Shown here: one piece after another, positions 34,499 to 46,095 of the stretch
Position numbering within the stretch: position 1 is the first letter of the stretch
Layout: each line of letters begins with the position of its first letter
Assembly (NCBI RefSeq): GCF_910592395.1
Contig: NC_088326.1
Span: 7,321,001-7,385,000 of the forward strand
DNA length: 64,000 nt
Reading direction: 5' to 3'
Source: Lineus longissimus
Lineage: Eukaryota; Nemertea; Pilidiophora; Heteronemertea; Lineidae
Made by a program: the position numbers and the translations under genes
The notes under the pieces: generated by a model
Seen by the model: the letters and a program-made list of their open reading frames with translations, nothing else
What the model was told of the DNA's origin: nothing
Databases searched by the model: none

Positions 34499-34988
34499 AT
34501 CATGGCCAAGGACGTGCTCACCTGTGGACATCAACAGCAGACATTGATGAGGTTTGGACTTCGCCCCCTGGTGGCTTTTGGAATCTGATCGGGCCAAAAT
34601 TTGTCTTGCGCGTAGAATGATGTCACATAGCTAACTATTAACCTAGGAATCATAGTTGTGGCAAAAATGGACTTTGCCATATTTGGAATTTGATCGGGTT
34701 GAAATTTGTGGGCAATACCAACACATCATATATTTTTATTTGTTGGCATTAAAGTTTAGGCAAAAGAAGAATTTTTTACTGTGCCCCCTGGTGGCGATAT
34801 TTGAAATCTGATCAAGCTGATATTTGCTGATTAGGTATGTCTTCAGATATCATAATCCTAGGACATCTAGTTTGAGTTGAAAATTTTGGAATTTGCCCGT
34901 AGTGGCCATATTTGAAACCAAATCAGGCCGAAACTTCGTAGAAGTTGCCTAGGGGCAGCTTTGTACACCTTGACAGGTGAGCTAAAAA
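34499..34988 (+). mobile_element. Hairpin-superfamily relative (family E)
   Basis: Starts AATCATGGCCAAGGACGTGCTCACCTG and ends CAGGTGAGCTAAAAA. The interior has two clear CCCCCTGGTGGC words (34564, 34784), the reverse CTCF-type core, one of them followed by G as in the full consensus. It has no GAC tract. Confidence 0.65.
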
Positions 34989-36374
34989 CTGAGTTCTCTG
35001 CAAATAAGTGCCATAAATAAAATCCTCTACATTTACAATAAGAAAAATGAACATCGTGCACACATTTTCCAATAGCAACGGAAAACAAGCATGTAATGTT
35101 CATGACTAATGCCAATACACATATTGTCACCAAACTTGGTACGGGTTATGCAAGTTGATCCCGGGAGTGTGACTGAAGTTCAAATTGGTCAAAGGCCAAG
35201 GTCATAAGGGCAGAGGCCGAGGTCAGCACATCAAATTCAATCATACATTACATGTATGGGCCAATTGCCACCAAAAAATGAACCGATTTTCAACCGACCA
35301 ACTTAGTCTATAGCCAGCCAGGTTCATACTGACTGATGGGTTCAACTCCAAGGTCAAATTATGGTCAACAAGAATATAATGCTGTTTAGGGGAAGATTGG
35401 GTGGTGTGCTTTTGATGGCTATTACATATTATTATGAAAATACTGGCCAGAAAACTGCTTTTGTGGAAACGTTATGGGCTGGAAAGGATTTTCGGGTTTA
35501 AAAAGGTCACAGGGTCTATCAAGGTCAAAGGTCGTATCGTGACGGTGCAGTGCGCGACACACCTTTGACTGCTAACACACCTTCCCTGAAAATATTGACC
35601 GCAAATCCGCCTTGGGTTGCAAAGTTAGGGATTGGGACGGACGGATCCACGCTCTATCCCTATCAAACTTTTTCCTTCAGACGGGGATAATTACACACAA
35701 GTGTCAAATGCCACTTGACCAAACTAATGAAGTGATTTTCACCAAACTTGTTATGTGTAGCCAGGCTGAGTGATACTGAGTGTTTCAATCAGGGGTCAAA
35801 GGTATAAATTTTTCCTTTGCTCGTGCCTTTCCTGGCGGCATTTGGCTCTTAAATAGTCTTGGCTCTTAGATTAGTATGTAATAGCGGTGGCTCCTTCCCT
35901 TGAATTTCATGCCCACGGGTAACATTGCCTATAGTGCCTAGATTAAACATGCATCATTGCATTTTTTGAGAAAGTAGCACAAGATTTGTTGTGCCTACTG
36001 CACGAAGGCTCTATTTTTATGTATCCAATCGTTCCAGTAGAGGTGTGTCCTGTGCAGAAGAGGGGGGGGGTCTTAGGTGGATGGATTATTATAGCCATTC
36101 CGTGAAAGGTGGCGCTTCAGTGAAATTCACTTCATTAGCAGTCATGAATTATAGAGCATCAATACAAATATGAGATATGGGTTTGCTGTGACGTCCTATC
36201 TGCCAAGAGGGGATATAATGGCCACTGTATTCGGCACCAGGACATTTTTCAGAAATCGGTTTTAAGAACACAGGGATAAAGGTCATATAAGGTCTAAGAC
36301 AATAAGGTTAAGTTTGTGTATTGCTGAGTGAGGTTCATCATAGGAATCACCAGAAAAAAGTGTGGCATACTTAC
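34989..36374. other. Degenerate AGGTCA-rich repeat and unrecognised sequence
   Basis: About 35120-35800 has several AAGGTCA words, including AAGGTCAAAGGTCG (DR1-like), and CACCAAACTTG words typical of another diverged repeat in the same style. A GGGGGGGG run lies at about 36063. Confidence 0.4.
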
Positions 36375-36637
36375 CAAATCCCAAACTGGAAAGTTTGACA
36401 GAGTTCAGATTGTTGACCGTCTGAACATTTGGCCCATCTAGACAGGTGATCTTGAGTTTGATGGTTCTTACAGATTTTTCATTTTTTCGTTTTCGTTTTT
36501 TTCTGTTAATTGACGTGGTCACCCTCTGCACTTGAAAATTATCGGCTAGTTGCACAGAGCCAGGTTCTGAACCACACTCTGAGTTGCTAAACCAAATGAG
36601 GCTATGGTCCTTTGAATGTCATCATAAACAGCACTGC
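36375..36637 (-). CDS. HECT gene, second coding exon (frame break inside)
   Basis: Acceptor TTGTTTTTCAG, donor GATTTG/GTAAGTATG. The first part, in phase with exon 1, reads SAVYDDIQRTIASFGLATQS. The second part, in a shifted frame, reads VQLADNFQVQRVTTS, a basic KKRKRK run and IKLKITCLDGPNVQTV...KLSSLGFG. The second part resembles the C-x2-D...T......l...GLG segment before the PKL module in related proteins. The exon length is wrong by one base modulo 3 for the flanking phases, which independently supports an indel. Confidence 0.55.
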
Positions 36638-37383
36638 CTGAAAAACAATGATAACAAATTTTTAAATAGGCAACATGCCCAATCTCCTTGGACCACCAAT
36701 TTCTACTAACTTCGACGCAGAAGGGCCCAAACGTCAATAGTGAAGTGATAACCCACGTCACCATAAATCAGGGAATGTTTGGCAAAACAATTTGAAGCGG
36801 ATTTAGGCACCAATCTTCCTGGGCTTGTCAACCATACCAAGATCCAAAGTGTGATTTTCTCCAGCCTCAGACACATGGCATTGATTAGAAAAAGGTGTCA
36901 TTAGAAATATTTATTTGTCTACTTGTCAAAACCACTTGGAACTTATTGGATCTTGGTGTCTGGGGTGAAGGAGATGTCACATTTGATGACAAGTTGGGGG
37001 GGGGGGGAATACGTACACACGAGGGATTTCTCACCAACTTAGTTGGAATTTTAATTTATAAAAGGAATAGGCCAATGTGTTTGCAACGCAGACCAGGTAA
37101 CTGATACTTTGCCTTCTGGATTGCATCTTTTGTTTTTATAAGGAATTTTTTGTTTATATAAGGAGTGTGCTGGTAGAAATTTCACGTGTGATTCAGTCAA
37201 CAACATAGTTGGGCCACAATTTAACTCTTCTTTATCACCAGATTAGTATTAAGAAAGATGCAAATAAGGCCCGCAATCAGGCTTATACATATCCGCCAAG
37301 GCTGTACCTTCTCATAATACACGGTTTTGCCCAAAACCTCCTATCATCCCATCGACTTCTCCTTTTCCTCTTTTCACTGATAC
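36638..37383. other. Intron sequence with left half of a direct duplication
   Basis: Positions 37012-37205 are repeated at about 38607-38770 (GACCAGGTAACTGATACTTT, TTTGTTTATATAAGGAGTGT, GTGATTCAGTCAAC). Confidence 0.6.
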
Positions 37384-38485
37384 TTTTTAGCTCACCTCTT
37401 AGCAGAGGTGAGCTTATCCCATACCGTGGCGTCCATCGTCCGTCGTCGTCGTCCGTTAGCAGGGCACGTTTCGTAACTGTTAGAGCTATTGAGTTGAAAC
37501 TTGGTACACATGTACCCTTATGTAATGACACCTTGGAGACCAAGTTTCGGTCCGATTCGTTTCATGGTTTGGCCACCAGGGGGCCAAACGTTAAAAGTGA
37601 AAATATGCAATATCTCCCTTAATAGTAGTCGGGAAATTTTGAAAAAAATATGGTAGGTACTTCTAGCAAAGGTGCATCATATATCCTCCGGGTTTTTGAT
37701 TTGACCTCCTTTTCAAGGTCACAGAGGTCAAATGGTGTAAATTGGCCGTTAGGATGTAACGATGGCACGTTTCTAAACTGCAATGACTATTGATACCAAA
37801 TTTGGTACACATTTACCCCTTAGTCAGGTGATCTCAGGGACCGAAGTTTGGTCCAATATGATTCACCACTTGACCACCAGGGGGCAAAATCCAAAAACCT
37901 TAAAAATGTGATTATTCCTTAACTTCTTGCCCGATTGCCACCAATTTGATATCATGGGTACATCTAACCACCATACAGTATATGTCACACAGGTTTTTAA
38001 TTTGACCTTCTTGTCAAGGTCACAGAGGTCAAATGGCGTAAATTCGCCGTCAGGCCGTAACTATGGCACGTTTTTAACTGCAATGATTATTGATCACAAA
38101 TTAAGTACACATGTACCCCTTGGTCAGGTGATCTCAGGTACTGAAGTTTGGTGCGATCTGATTTGCTGTTCGGCCTCCAGGGAGGGGGCCAAATCCTAAA
38201 TTCTTCAAAGTGCCATTATTCCTAGTAATGACTTGCCCGATTGGCACCAATTTTATATCATAGGTACATCTAATTCTAACAACCATTCAATGTGTCACCC
38301 GGGTCTTCTTTGATTTGACCTACTTTTCAAGGTCACAGAGGTCGAATGTACTGTAAATTGGCCATTTTGGGGAAATTGTAATTGCTTGGACCTACATCAA
38401 ACCTAACACTACATGACACAATACCATGCTCTTTATCCATCTTTCCTCCACATGAGGTGAGCACAATGGCCCTGGCCATTTCATT
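37384..38485 (-). mobile_element. Hairpin-ended element, family A copy 7 (intronic)
   Basis: Complete copy with the shortest CGT tract of the set (only a few triplets at about 37437-37453), otherwise full length with all internal motifs. Confidence 0.87.
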
Positions 38486-38864
38486 ACAATAATAATAGAT
38501 AAAATCTATTTTGGCCTAAAAATAGTGCAGGATTTTATGTCTTTATGTCACCTGTGCACCTGTTCTTAATTTTAAAACCAACTAAGTTGGTGAGAAATCC
38601 CTCATGTGTCATCCTACACACGAGGGACTTCGGAATTTTAATTCATAACAGGAATCCAGACCAGGTAACTGATACTTTGCCCGATTGGTTGGAGTTGCTG
38701 GCTTAAGGATTTTTTTGTTTATATAAGGAGTGTGGGGTAGAAATTTTCCCATGTGATTCAGTCAACAGGAATCGGGATCTTCCCTTGAATATCTTATTGA
38801 GATGACCAAAAACTTATCGGGATGACTCAAAAACAGCCCTCGAGGATTTTTTTACTCAATTGTT
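38486..38864. repeat. Right half of direct duplication flanking copy 7
   Basis: About 38607-38770 matches 37012-37205 in the same orientation. It lacks some segments, so it is an older or rearranged duplicate. Confidence 0.6.
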
Positions 38865-41800
38865 TATAATAATAATAATAATTTATTTGATTTAAAGTGC
38901 TAAAATAATGGTGCATACATTTTCTAAGCACTGTACATAATATTAAATGAGTACATTAAAAGTGGTGATTTCATGAGGATAAAAAACAGTTTAAAAACAT
39001 CCGGAAAATATCAATATTTAAAACATGTATGGCCTACTCTGAATATGTTAGGATAAAAAGATGAGTTTTGAGTTTACTCTTAAAAGTGTTTAGCACAGTG
39101 ACATCACGTAACCAGCTTGGAAGGGCGTTCCACAGCCCCGCGGCCCGGACACACAGAGATCGATCCCCGAAGACCCCATTTGAACGTGGGATGGCAAGGA
39201 GCCAAGGGTCATCCGAGGACCGAAGTCTGCGGCCGGGCGCACGGAGACTGAGAAGTTCCTTCATATACTGTGGGCTCTCCTCATGATGGATGACCTTGTG
39301 GGTTGTGAGAAGAACTTTGTAGTCGATACGTGATGTCACCGGCAACCAATGAAGAGATTTTAAAATAGGGGTTATGTACTCTCTCTTTTTGGACCTGGTT
39401 AAGAGGCGAGCACTAGCATTTTGTGCTTTTTGAAGGCGCTGGATTTCACAGCCCGGTAATCCGAGCAAAAGACCGTTTTGGAAATCCAGGCGAGATGTTA
39501 TTAGCGCATTTATTACTCTGGCACAGGTGGTATTGTCCAGGTATCGTCTGATCTTTGCTATTCTATGGATCTGATAGTAAACCCCCCTCACCACTTGGGA
39601 CACCTGTTGTGACATAGACATGTTTGCATCAAAAACAGCACCAAGATTTCGAACCTGAGATGAGGGAGTAACAGAGGATGATCCGATCTGGATTGAAGGA
39701 AGTGGCTCAAGTCTTGACAGCTTTCTCTTCGACGCAATGATGAGGAATTCAGTTTTATCATCATTGCCCTTCAAGTGATTGGGGCCAAGCCACTCCCGAA
39801 CATCTGCTACACATGATTCAGCCTTTTTAATGGCAAGGCGGAGCCCTTCTGGTGTGACATCGAACGTATCATATAATTGTATGTCGTCCGCGAAGCCATG
39901 ACGACACATGTCATGATTTTCAATGATTGCCGCAAGGGGTTTGATGTATATAGAGAAGAGTATAGGGCCAAGCACGGAGCCCTGTGGCACCCCAGAGAGG
40001 AGAGGCATTTTGTCAGACTTTTGCCCTTGAACGAGCACCGACTGAGTTCTCGAGCTGAGGTAGGATTTAAACCACTCCAAGGCTGTCCCCCTGATACCAA
40101 GCTTGTCCTCAAGTTGTGAGATCAGAAGCTTATGGCTGATAGTATCAAAAGCAGCAGACATATCAAGGAGGATCAAAATCACACCCTGCCCCCTGTCAAG
40201 AGCCACATCGATGTCTGCCTTGATACGCAGTAATGCCGTCTCCGTGCTGTGTCCAACTCTATAAGCAGATTGTAACGGATCATACAGGCCATGCACCTTC
40301 ATATGCAACACGAGCTGCTTCGCCACCACCTTTTCAATGACTTTTGATAGAAAAGGAAGATTGGACACAGGGCGATAGTTTTTGAGGATATTGCAATCCA
40401 AACCTGACTTCTTTAGCAGTGGTGTCACAAAGGCATTCTTTAAGCAGTCCTGTACCTGACCGGTCCCAATCGATTCATTTACACAACGAACCAACAGTGG
40501 CAAAATTGCATCCAGCACAACATCATCCCTGAGTAGCCAAGTAGGCAAAGGGTCCAAACCGCATGATTTGGGAGGACTCTCTTTGATCACCTTTCGCAGT
40601 TGATCAGAGGACACAGGCCTGAAACTGGTCAGACAACGATCTTCCAAAGGTGGGACAGTCGGGCTAGTACATTCATTAACAAAGCCAGCACGAATGGTCT
40701 CGATCTTCTCATGAAAGAAATGAGCAAACTTATTTGCCAACTCCTGTTTGTCATCAGAGTCGGGAAGTTTCCCCCCTTGATCAGCGGAAAGGAGCCCATT
40801 TACCTCTTTAAACATGTCACGAGTGTTACATGCTGCAAGTCTCTCATGCAGATAGCCAGTCTTTGCCCTATTTATCAATGACACCACTATCTTGCTCTGC
40901 TCAGCAAACATTTGGCGATGTACCTCCAGACCTGACTTTTTGTACTGGCGCTCAAGGTGACGCCGTGTCTTACGAGCAGCATGTATATCATCATTGTACC
41001 ATGACTTACGAGAGGTACCCTTGATACGTACAGTGGTCACCGGAGCATGCTTGTCAAGCAAAGAAGACATGGCATCATTGTAGGCCAACACAGAATTTTC
41101 TTCACCGTTTAGGCTATTCAACCGTTCACAAATGTCCATGGCAAAAGTCACTGTGTCGATTTTTCTGAGCTTCCGTACTTTCTTTTCTACCTGGTTACTG
41201 GGACAGTCCTTATAGACACCGCAGAGTTCAAAGAAAATTGGAAAGTGGTCGGATATGGCTTTTAGCGGTTCCACTGTGAAGGTTGGTACAAGAACAGCTG
41301 ACGGCCGGATGATGATATGGTCTAGGGTGTTGCCTGATCGGTGGGTCGGTTTGTCGATGATTTGGATGAGCCCATGCGTAGCCAACAGGTGGAGATACTT
41401 GATGGCTTCTGGATCATCCTTTCGATTCACTTTAACGTTGATGTCCCCCATTATGGTTAGAGGGGCGGTCTCAGTTGCATACGAGTCAAGTAACTCAGCC
41501 ATTTCCCGCATGAACCCACCAAAATTGAGCTTGTTCTTTTTGCTCGGAGGAGGGCGATAGACCAACAAAACCTTGGTTTTATTGGAAATTGACAGCTCTA
41601 TCAATTCCAGGGTCTGATACTGCCCAACTTTCGCAGATTTTACGCTTATGTTCTGACGGTGGATAATTCCCAAGCCCCCGCCAGCTGTTGATCGCGGGAA
41701 GTTGAGAAAGATGTAACCTGGTGGTGTTAAAGCAGCAAGGATGGGGTCGTCTGTTTGGTTTGCCACAATCCATGTCTCGGTAATAAAGAGAATATCAAGC

Positions 41801-42306
41801 TGATTCTCGTTAATAAGTTCAAGTATCTCAGTGGTCTTATTTCGAGCGGACTGCGCATTTACCATCAAGCACTTTGCGATGGAGTTCTTGCTATCTGATT
41901 TAGGAACATGGCCTGCATCTAAGGTCACTGACGTTAAGTTCCTGTCCCGAGCAGTGGGGTCAAGCGTGGAATTTAACCAAGACGGTAGAAACAGATCGGG
42001 GTGTCGATTTCTGATAGACAGACGTGCACTGCCACCACACACCACAGGAATCTTCCTTACAATCCGAGTGCCCCCACGACAGTTCCGCCTTGTTGAGTTT
42101 CTCCTGAACAAGGAAAGGTCCTTTAATAATGAAACTGACGCTTGTTCACATTGCACAGTACGAGTACTCAATTTCCTCATGTCTAGAAGCTGTTTGGCTG
42201 AGTATGTACTTGTATGTATATGTTCATGCATAATGCTAGACACACTGCAATATGGCCACTGTCCCCGCCCTGCTTGGGCCAAGAATTTACAAACACAGTA
42301 ACACAA
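38865..42306 (-). mobile_element. CR1/L2-like non-LTR retrotransposon
   Basis: Contains one long open frame (39034-42306) and, downstream on the minus strand, a 3' region ending in (ATT)n at 38884-38865, a common kind of tail in this group. The 5' end is not defined. It lies in the large first intron of the HECT gene, in the same orientation. Confidence 0.8.
39034..42306 (-). CDS. CR1/L2-like ORF2: endonuclease plus reverse transcriptase
   Basis: 1,090 codons without a break. The APE-type endonuclease spans about residues 145-357: VNAQSARNK with the catalytic-type Asn, FITETW at 174-179, MGDIN at 286-290, LDH at 328-330 and SDHFP at 352-356. Reverse transcriptase spans about 610-880: LLDMSAAFDTI at 713-723, SGVPQGSVLGP at 771-781 and FADDIQLY at 805-812, the polymerase active site. 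A C-terminal region (SLHWLPV, LWNALP, FKSKLKTHLF) is typical of the CR1/L2/Rex group. All key residues seen are present, so the protein could be active. Copies act by nicking DNA and priming reverse transcription at the target. The first about 140 residues are not recognised and the true start may be internal. Confidence 0.9.
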   Translation of the reverse strand: MCYCVCKFLAQAGRGQWPYCSVSSIMHEHIHTSTYSAKQLLDMRKLSTRTVQCEQASVSLLKDLSLFRRNSTRRNCRGGTRIVRKIPVVCGGSARLSIRNRHPDLFLPSWLNSTLDPTARDRNLTSVTLDAGHVPKSDSKNSIAKCLMVNAQSARNKTTEILELINENQLDILFITETWIVANQTDDPILAALTPPGYIFLNFPRSTAGGGLGIIHRQNISVKSAKVGQYQTLELIELSISNKTKVLLVYRPPPSKKNKLNFGGFMREMAELLDSYATETAPLTIMGDINVKVNRKDDPEAIKYLHLLATHGLIQIIDKPTHRSGNTLDHIIIRPSAVLVPTFTVEPLKAISDHFPIFFELCGVYKDCPSNQVEKKVRKLRKIDTVTFAMDICERLNSLNGEENSVLAYNDAMSSLLDKHAPVTTVRIKGTSRKSWYNDDIHAARKTRRHLERQYKKSGLEVHRQMFAEQSKIVVSLINRAKTGYLHERLAACNTRDMFKEVNGLLSADQGGKLPDSDDKQELANKFAHFFHEKIETIRAGFVNECTSPTVPPLEDRCLTSFRPVSSDQLRKVIKESPPKSCGLDPLPTWLLRDDVVLDAILPLLVRCVNESIGTGQVQDCLKNAFVTPLLKKSGLDCNILKNYRPVSNLPFLSKVIEKVVAKQLVLHMKVHGLYDPLQSAYRVGHSTETALLRIKADIDVALDRGQGVILILLDMSAAFDTISHKLLISQLEDKLGIRGTALEWFKSYLSSRTQSVLVQGQKSDKMPLLSGVPQGSVLGPILFSIYIKPLAAIIENHDMCRHGFADDIQLYDTFDVTPEGLRLAIKKAESCVADVREWLGPNHLKGNDDKTEFLIIASKRKLSRLEPLPSIQIGSSSVTPSSQVRNLGAVFDANMSMSQQVSQVVRGVYYQIHRIAKIRRYLDNTTCARVINALITSRLDFQNGLLLGLPGCEIQRLQKAQNASARLLTRSKKREYITPILKSLHWLPVTSRIDYKVLLTTHKVIHHEESPQYMKELLSLRAPGRRLRSSDDPWLLAIPRSNGVFGDRSLCVRAAGLWNALPSWLRDVTVLNTFKSKLKTHLFILTYSE

Positions 42307-43012
42307 AGCCAGAGTTATTCCTCTCTTATTCCTCTGTTTGTAAAAAAAGTACCCCCAAAAGTATGATTTGATAAGTCAATTCATTTTTTCAGTGTAGGAA
42401 TATCTATTCAAGCCCAAAAAAATACAAAATCAAATGCACATTTGGAGAAGATAAGGTGCATTTTTATTGGGATTCGGGATTAAGCCGAAATTGCTATCAC
42501 TAGTATCAGGAACCGGGATATGGCCTACATTAAAATTGATTTTACGCCTTGATTTTAATAGGAAGCTCCAAGAAACAACTGTTACTGCACCAACGCAGGT
42601 TGACCTGCCTCATAGGGTTATAAATAGAAAGCCATCCAGTGCAACAAAAAGTGGCGGGAAAAGATCGTCGCTAGACCATGCGGTCTGGAAAAGTTACCGC
42701 TGATATTTCAGTAAATATTTCCTAAGTGGGAAGGAATTAAATTCCCCTACTATATTTCATTGGAAAGATTATTCTGTCTGTGACACAAACAAATGAAAAT
42801 GATGTAAATTAGAAATATGAGCAGCGTATTTAGGCCCCTATGATGGAGAAATAAATGTTGAAGTTGGCAAAAAGGTCACACTCCCAGTCACCATCAAATT
42901 CAAAGGGATTCACCTTCTGAACTCTTATCTAAAATTCTTGTTAAACAATCACATAGGCCTATTAAACAAATGCCTTATAGTTGCTAATTTTGAAAAGTAG
43001 AGTAGGCCTACT
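42307..43012. other. Non-coding stretch
   Basis: Possibly the 5' part of the non-LTR element, then unrecognised sequence. Confidence 0.35.
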
Positions 43013-45170
43013 TTTTGGCTCACCGTAAGGGGAGTCTATATGATAGCGCTGTGTCCGTCGTCGTCGTCGTTGTATCCTAACAGTGGCACGTTTCTTAACT
43101 GCTAGGGCTATGAACTTGAAACTTTGTACACAGAATGCCCTAGGTCAGCTGACCTCTGACACTGATTTTCGGTCCGATCTGATTCTCTGTTTGGCCACCA
43201 GGGGGCCAAATGTCGATATCTAAAAAGTGTGATATCTCGCTTATTAGTGACTTGTTTTCGATAAAACTTTTGTTGTAGGTACTCATAGCAAATATACATT
43301 TTATAATATACGGGTTTTTAATTTGACCTTGTTTTCAAGGTCACAGAGGTCATATGGCGTAAATTGGCCATTAGAGTGTAAACTATGGCACGTTTCTTAA
43401 CCACTAAAGCTATGAACTTGAAACTTGGTACATATAACCCCCTATATCACATAGCCTCTGGTGCTGAATTTTGGTTCGATCTGATTCCTAACTTTGCCAC
43501 CAGGGGGCCAAAAGTGGAAATCTAAAAAGTGTGATATCTCGCTTATAAGTGACTTGTTTTCGATAAAACTTTTGTTGTAGGTACTCATAGCAAATATACA
43601 TTTTATATTGTACGGGTTTTCAATTTGACCTACTTTTCAAGGTCACAGAGGTCATATGGCGTAAATTGGCCATTAGAGTGTAAACTATGGCACGTTTCTT
43701 AACCACTAAAGCTATGAACTTGAAACTTGGTACATATAACCCCCTATATCACATAGCCTCTGGTGCTGAATTTTGGTTCGATCTGATTCCTAACTTTGCC
43801 ACCAGGGGGCCAAAAGTGGAAATCTAAAAAGTGTGATATCTCGCTTATAAGTGACTTGTTTTCGATAAAATTTTTACGGTAGGTACTGTTAGGAAGAATA
43901 CATCACATGTTATACGGGTTTTCAATTTGACCTACTTTTCAAGGTCACAGAAGTCATATGGCGTAAATTGGCTGTTAGAGTGTAAACTATGGCACGTTTC
44001 TTAACCAGTAAAGCTATGAACTTGAAACTTGGTGCATATAACCCCCTACATCAGATAACGTCTGATGTCGAATTTTGGCCTGATCTGATTCTTTATTCGG
44101 CCACCAGGGGGCCATAACGGAATGAAATGGCCAGGGCCATTGTGCTCACCTCATGTGGAGGAAAGATGGATAAAGAGCATGGTATTGTGTCATGTAGTGT
44201 TAGGTTTGATGTAGGTCCAAGCAATTACAATTTCCCCAAAATGGCCAATTTACAGTACATTCGACCTCTGTGACCTTGAAAAGTAGGTCAAATCAAAGAA
44301 GACCCGGGTGACACATTGAATGGTTGTTAGAATTAGATGTACCTATGATATAAAATTGGTGCCAATTGGGCAAGTCATTACTAGGAATAATGGCATTTTG
44401 AAGAATTTAGGATTTGGCCCCCTCCCTGGAGGCCAAACGGCAAATCAGATTGCACCAAACTTCGGTACCTGAGATCACCTGACCAAGGGGTACATGTGTA
44501 CTTAATTTGCGATAAATAGTCATTGCAGTTAAGAAACGTGCCATAGTTACGGCCTGACGGCGAATTTACGCCATTTGACCTCTGTGACCTTGACAAGAAG
44601 GTCAAATTAAAAACCTGTGTGACATATACTGTATGGTGGTTAGATGTACCCATGATATCAAATTGGTGGCAATCGGGCAAGAAGTTAAGGAATAATCACA
44701 TTTTTAAGGTTTTTGGATCTTGCCCCCTGGTGGTCAAGTGGTGAATCATATTGGACCAAACTTCGGTCCCTGAGATCACCTGACTAAGGGGTAAATGTGT
44801 ACCAAATTTGGTATCAATAGTCATTGCAGTTTAGAAACGTGCCATCGTTACATCCTAACGGCCAATTTACACCATTTGACCTCTGTGACCTTGAAAAGGA
44901 GGTCAAATCAAAAACCCGGAGGATATATGATGCACCTTTGCTAGAAGTACCTACCATATTTTTTTCAAAATTTCCCGACTACTATTAAGGGAGATATTGC
45001 ATATTTTCACTTTTAACGTTTGGCCCCCTGGTGGCCAAACCATGAAACGAATCGGACCGAAACTTGGTCTCCAAGGTGTCATTACATAAGGGTACATGTG
45101 TACCAAGTTTCAACTCAATAGCTCTAACAGTTACGAAACGTGCCCTGCTAACGGACGACGGACGACGACG

Positions 45171-45205
<35 letters not shown>

Positions 45206-45848
45206 ACGACGGACGCCACGGTATGGGATAAGCTCACCTCTGCTAAGAGGTGAGCTAAAAAGGAAGAAGTGCAATATCTTGCTTATTTGAGTGAATTGTT
45301 TTCGATAAAATTTTATGGCAGGGACTCCTAGCAAGGATACATCACATTTCCTATGATTTTTGGATTTGACCTCCTTTTCTATGTCACAGAGGTCAAATGG
45401 CGTAAATTGACCGTTCGAGTGTAACTATGGCACGTTTCTTAACTGCTAAAGCTATGAACTTGAAAGTTGGTACATGTAACCCCCTACATCAGATAATCTC
45501 TGACACCGAATTTTGGCCTGATCTGATTCTTGATTTGGCCACCAGGGGGTCAAAACTGAAAAAGTAGGACGTGCAATATCTCGCTTATTAATGACTTTTT
45601 TTCGATGAATTTTTTATTGCAGGGACTCTTAGCAATCACACGATATTGATCTTGTTGATGTCATAGACAATTATTGGTTGGATCATAAACTTATATATAC
45701 TGCCCTGTCTTATTACTTGACATCAATACACATCTAAAAAAAGTCTTCATGCCTGATTGTGTTCACCATATTCACCTCTAAACTAAGCATGATCCTGCCT
45801 ACTAAAAGATGTATACGGTGAGCACAATGGCCCCTGGCCGTTTCATTT
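43013..45848 (-). mobile_element. Hairpin-superfamily relative (family B), interrupted by family A copy 8
   Basis: Starts TTTTTGGCTCACCGTAAGGGG with CGTCGTCGTCGTC nearby and ends GGTGAGCACAATGG...GGCCGTTTCATT. Between are about five diverged ~300-bp units, each with TGGCACGTTTCTTAAC, a CCACCAGGGGGC core (43191, 43494, 43797, 44098, 45536) and an AAGGTCACAGAGGTCA-like pair. Copy 8 sits inside at 44122-45262, and the family B unit resumes at GGAAGAAGTGCAATATC. Units 2-4 are very similar to each other. Confidence 0.75.
44122..45262 (+). mobile_element. Hairpin-ended element, family A copy 8 (nested)
   Basis: A complete copy inserted in a CTCF-type unit of the family B element. The bases GGAA occur just left of TGAAATGGCC and just right of CTAAAAA, a possible 4-bp target duplication. 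About 16 GAC triplets, full hairpin. Confidence 0.87.
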
Positions 45849-46095
45849 TAGTCCATGACTCCAAGCGAAGGCCACGCACGTAGACTGCGGGGAGGATGCC
45901 CGGGGAGGATGCACACACGTCATGCACGTGCATTGCAATGATATGAGATGACGCCATGTTTGCATGGCACGATGGTGTGGATGATGGGCTAGGCCTATGA
46001 CATGACTGAATACTGGTATATTGTTGAACTATCAAACTATACTGCGGGACACTAGTATTCGAAATTGATAAAATAATGTGAAATCAGCTACTTAC

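Noticed and set aside
37283-37622. Plus-strand and minus-strand frames spanning the family A end at 37.4 kb
   Set aside because: They run from unrelated intron sequence into the element with no splice logic or domain.
41831-42301. 156-codon plus-strand frame and other frames opposite the 39-42-kb ORF
   Set aside because: Antisense shadows of the non-LTR coding sequence with no family motifs.
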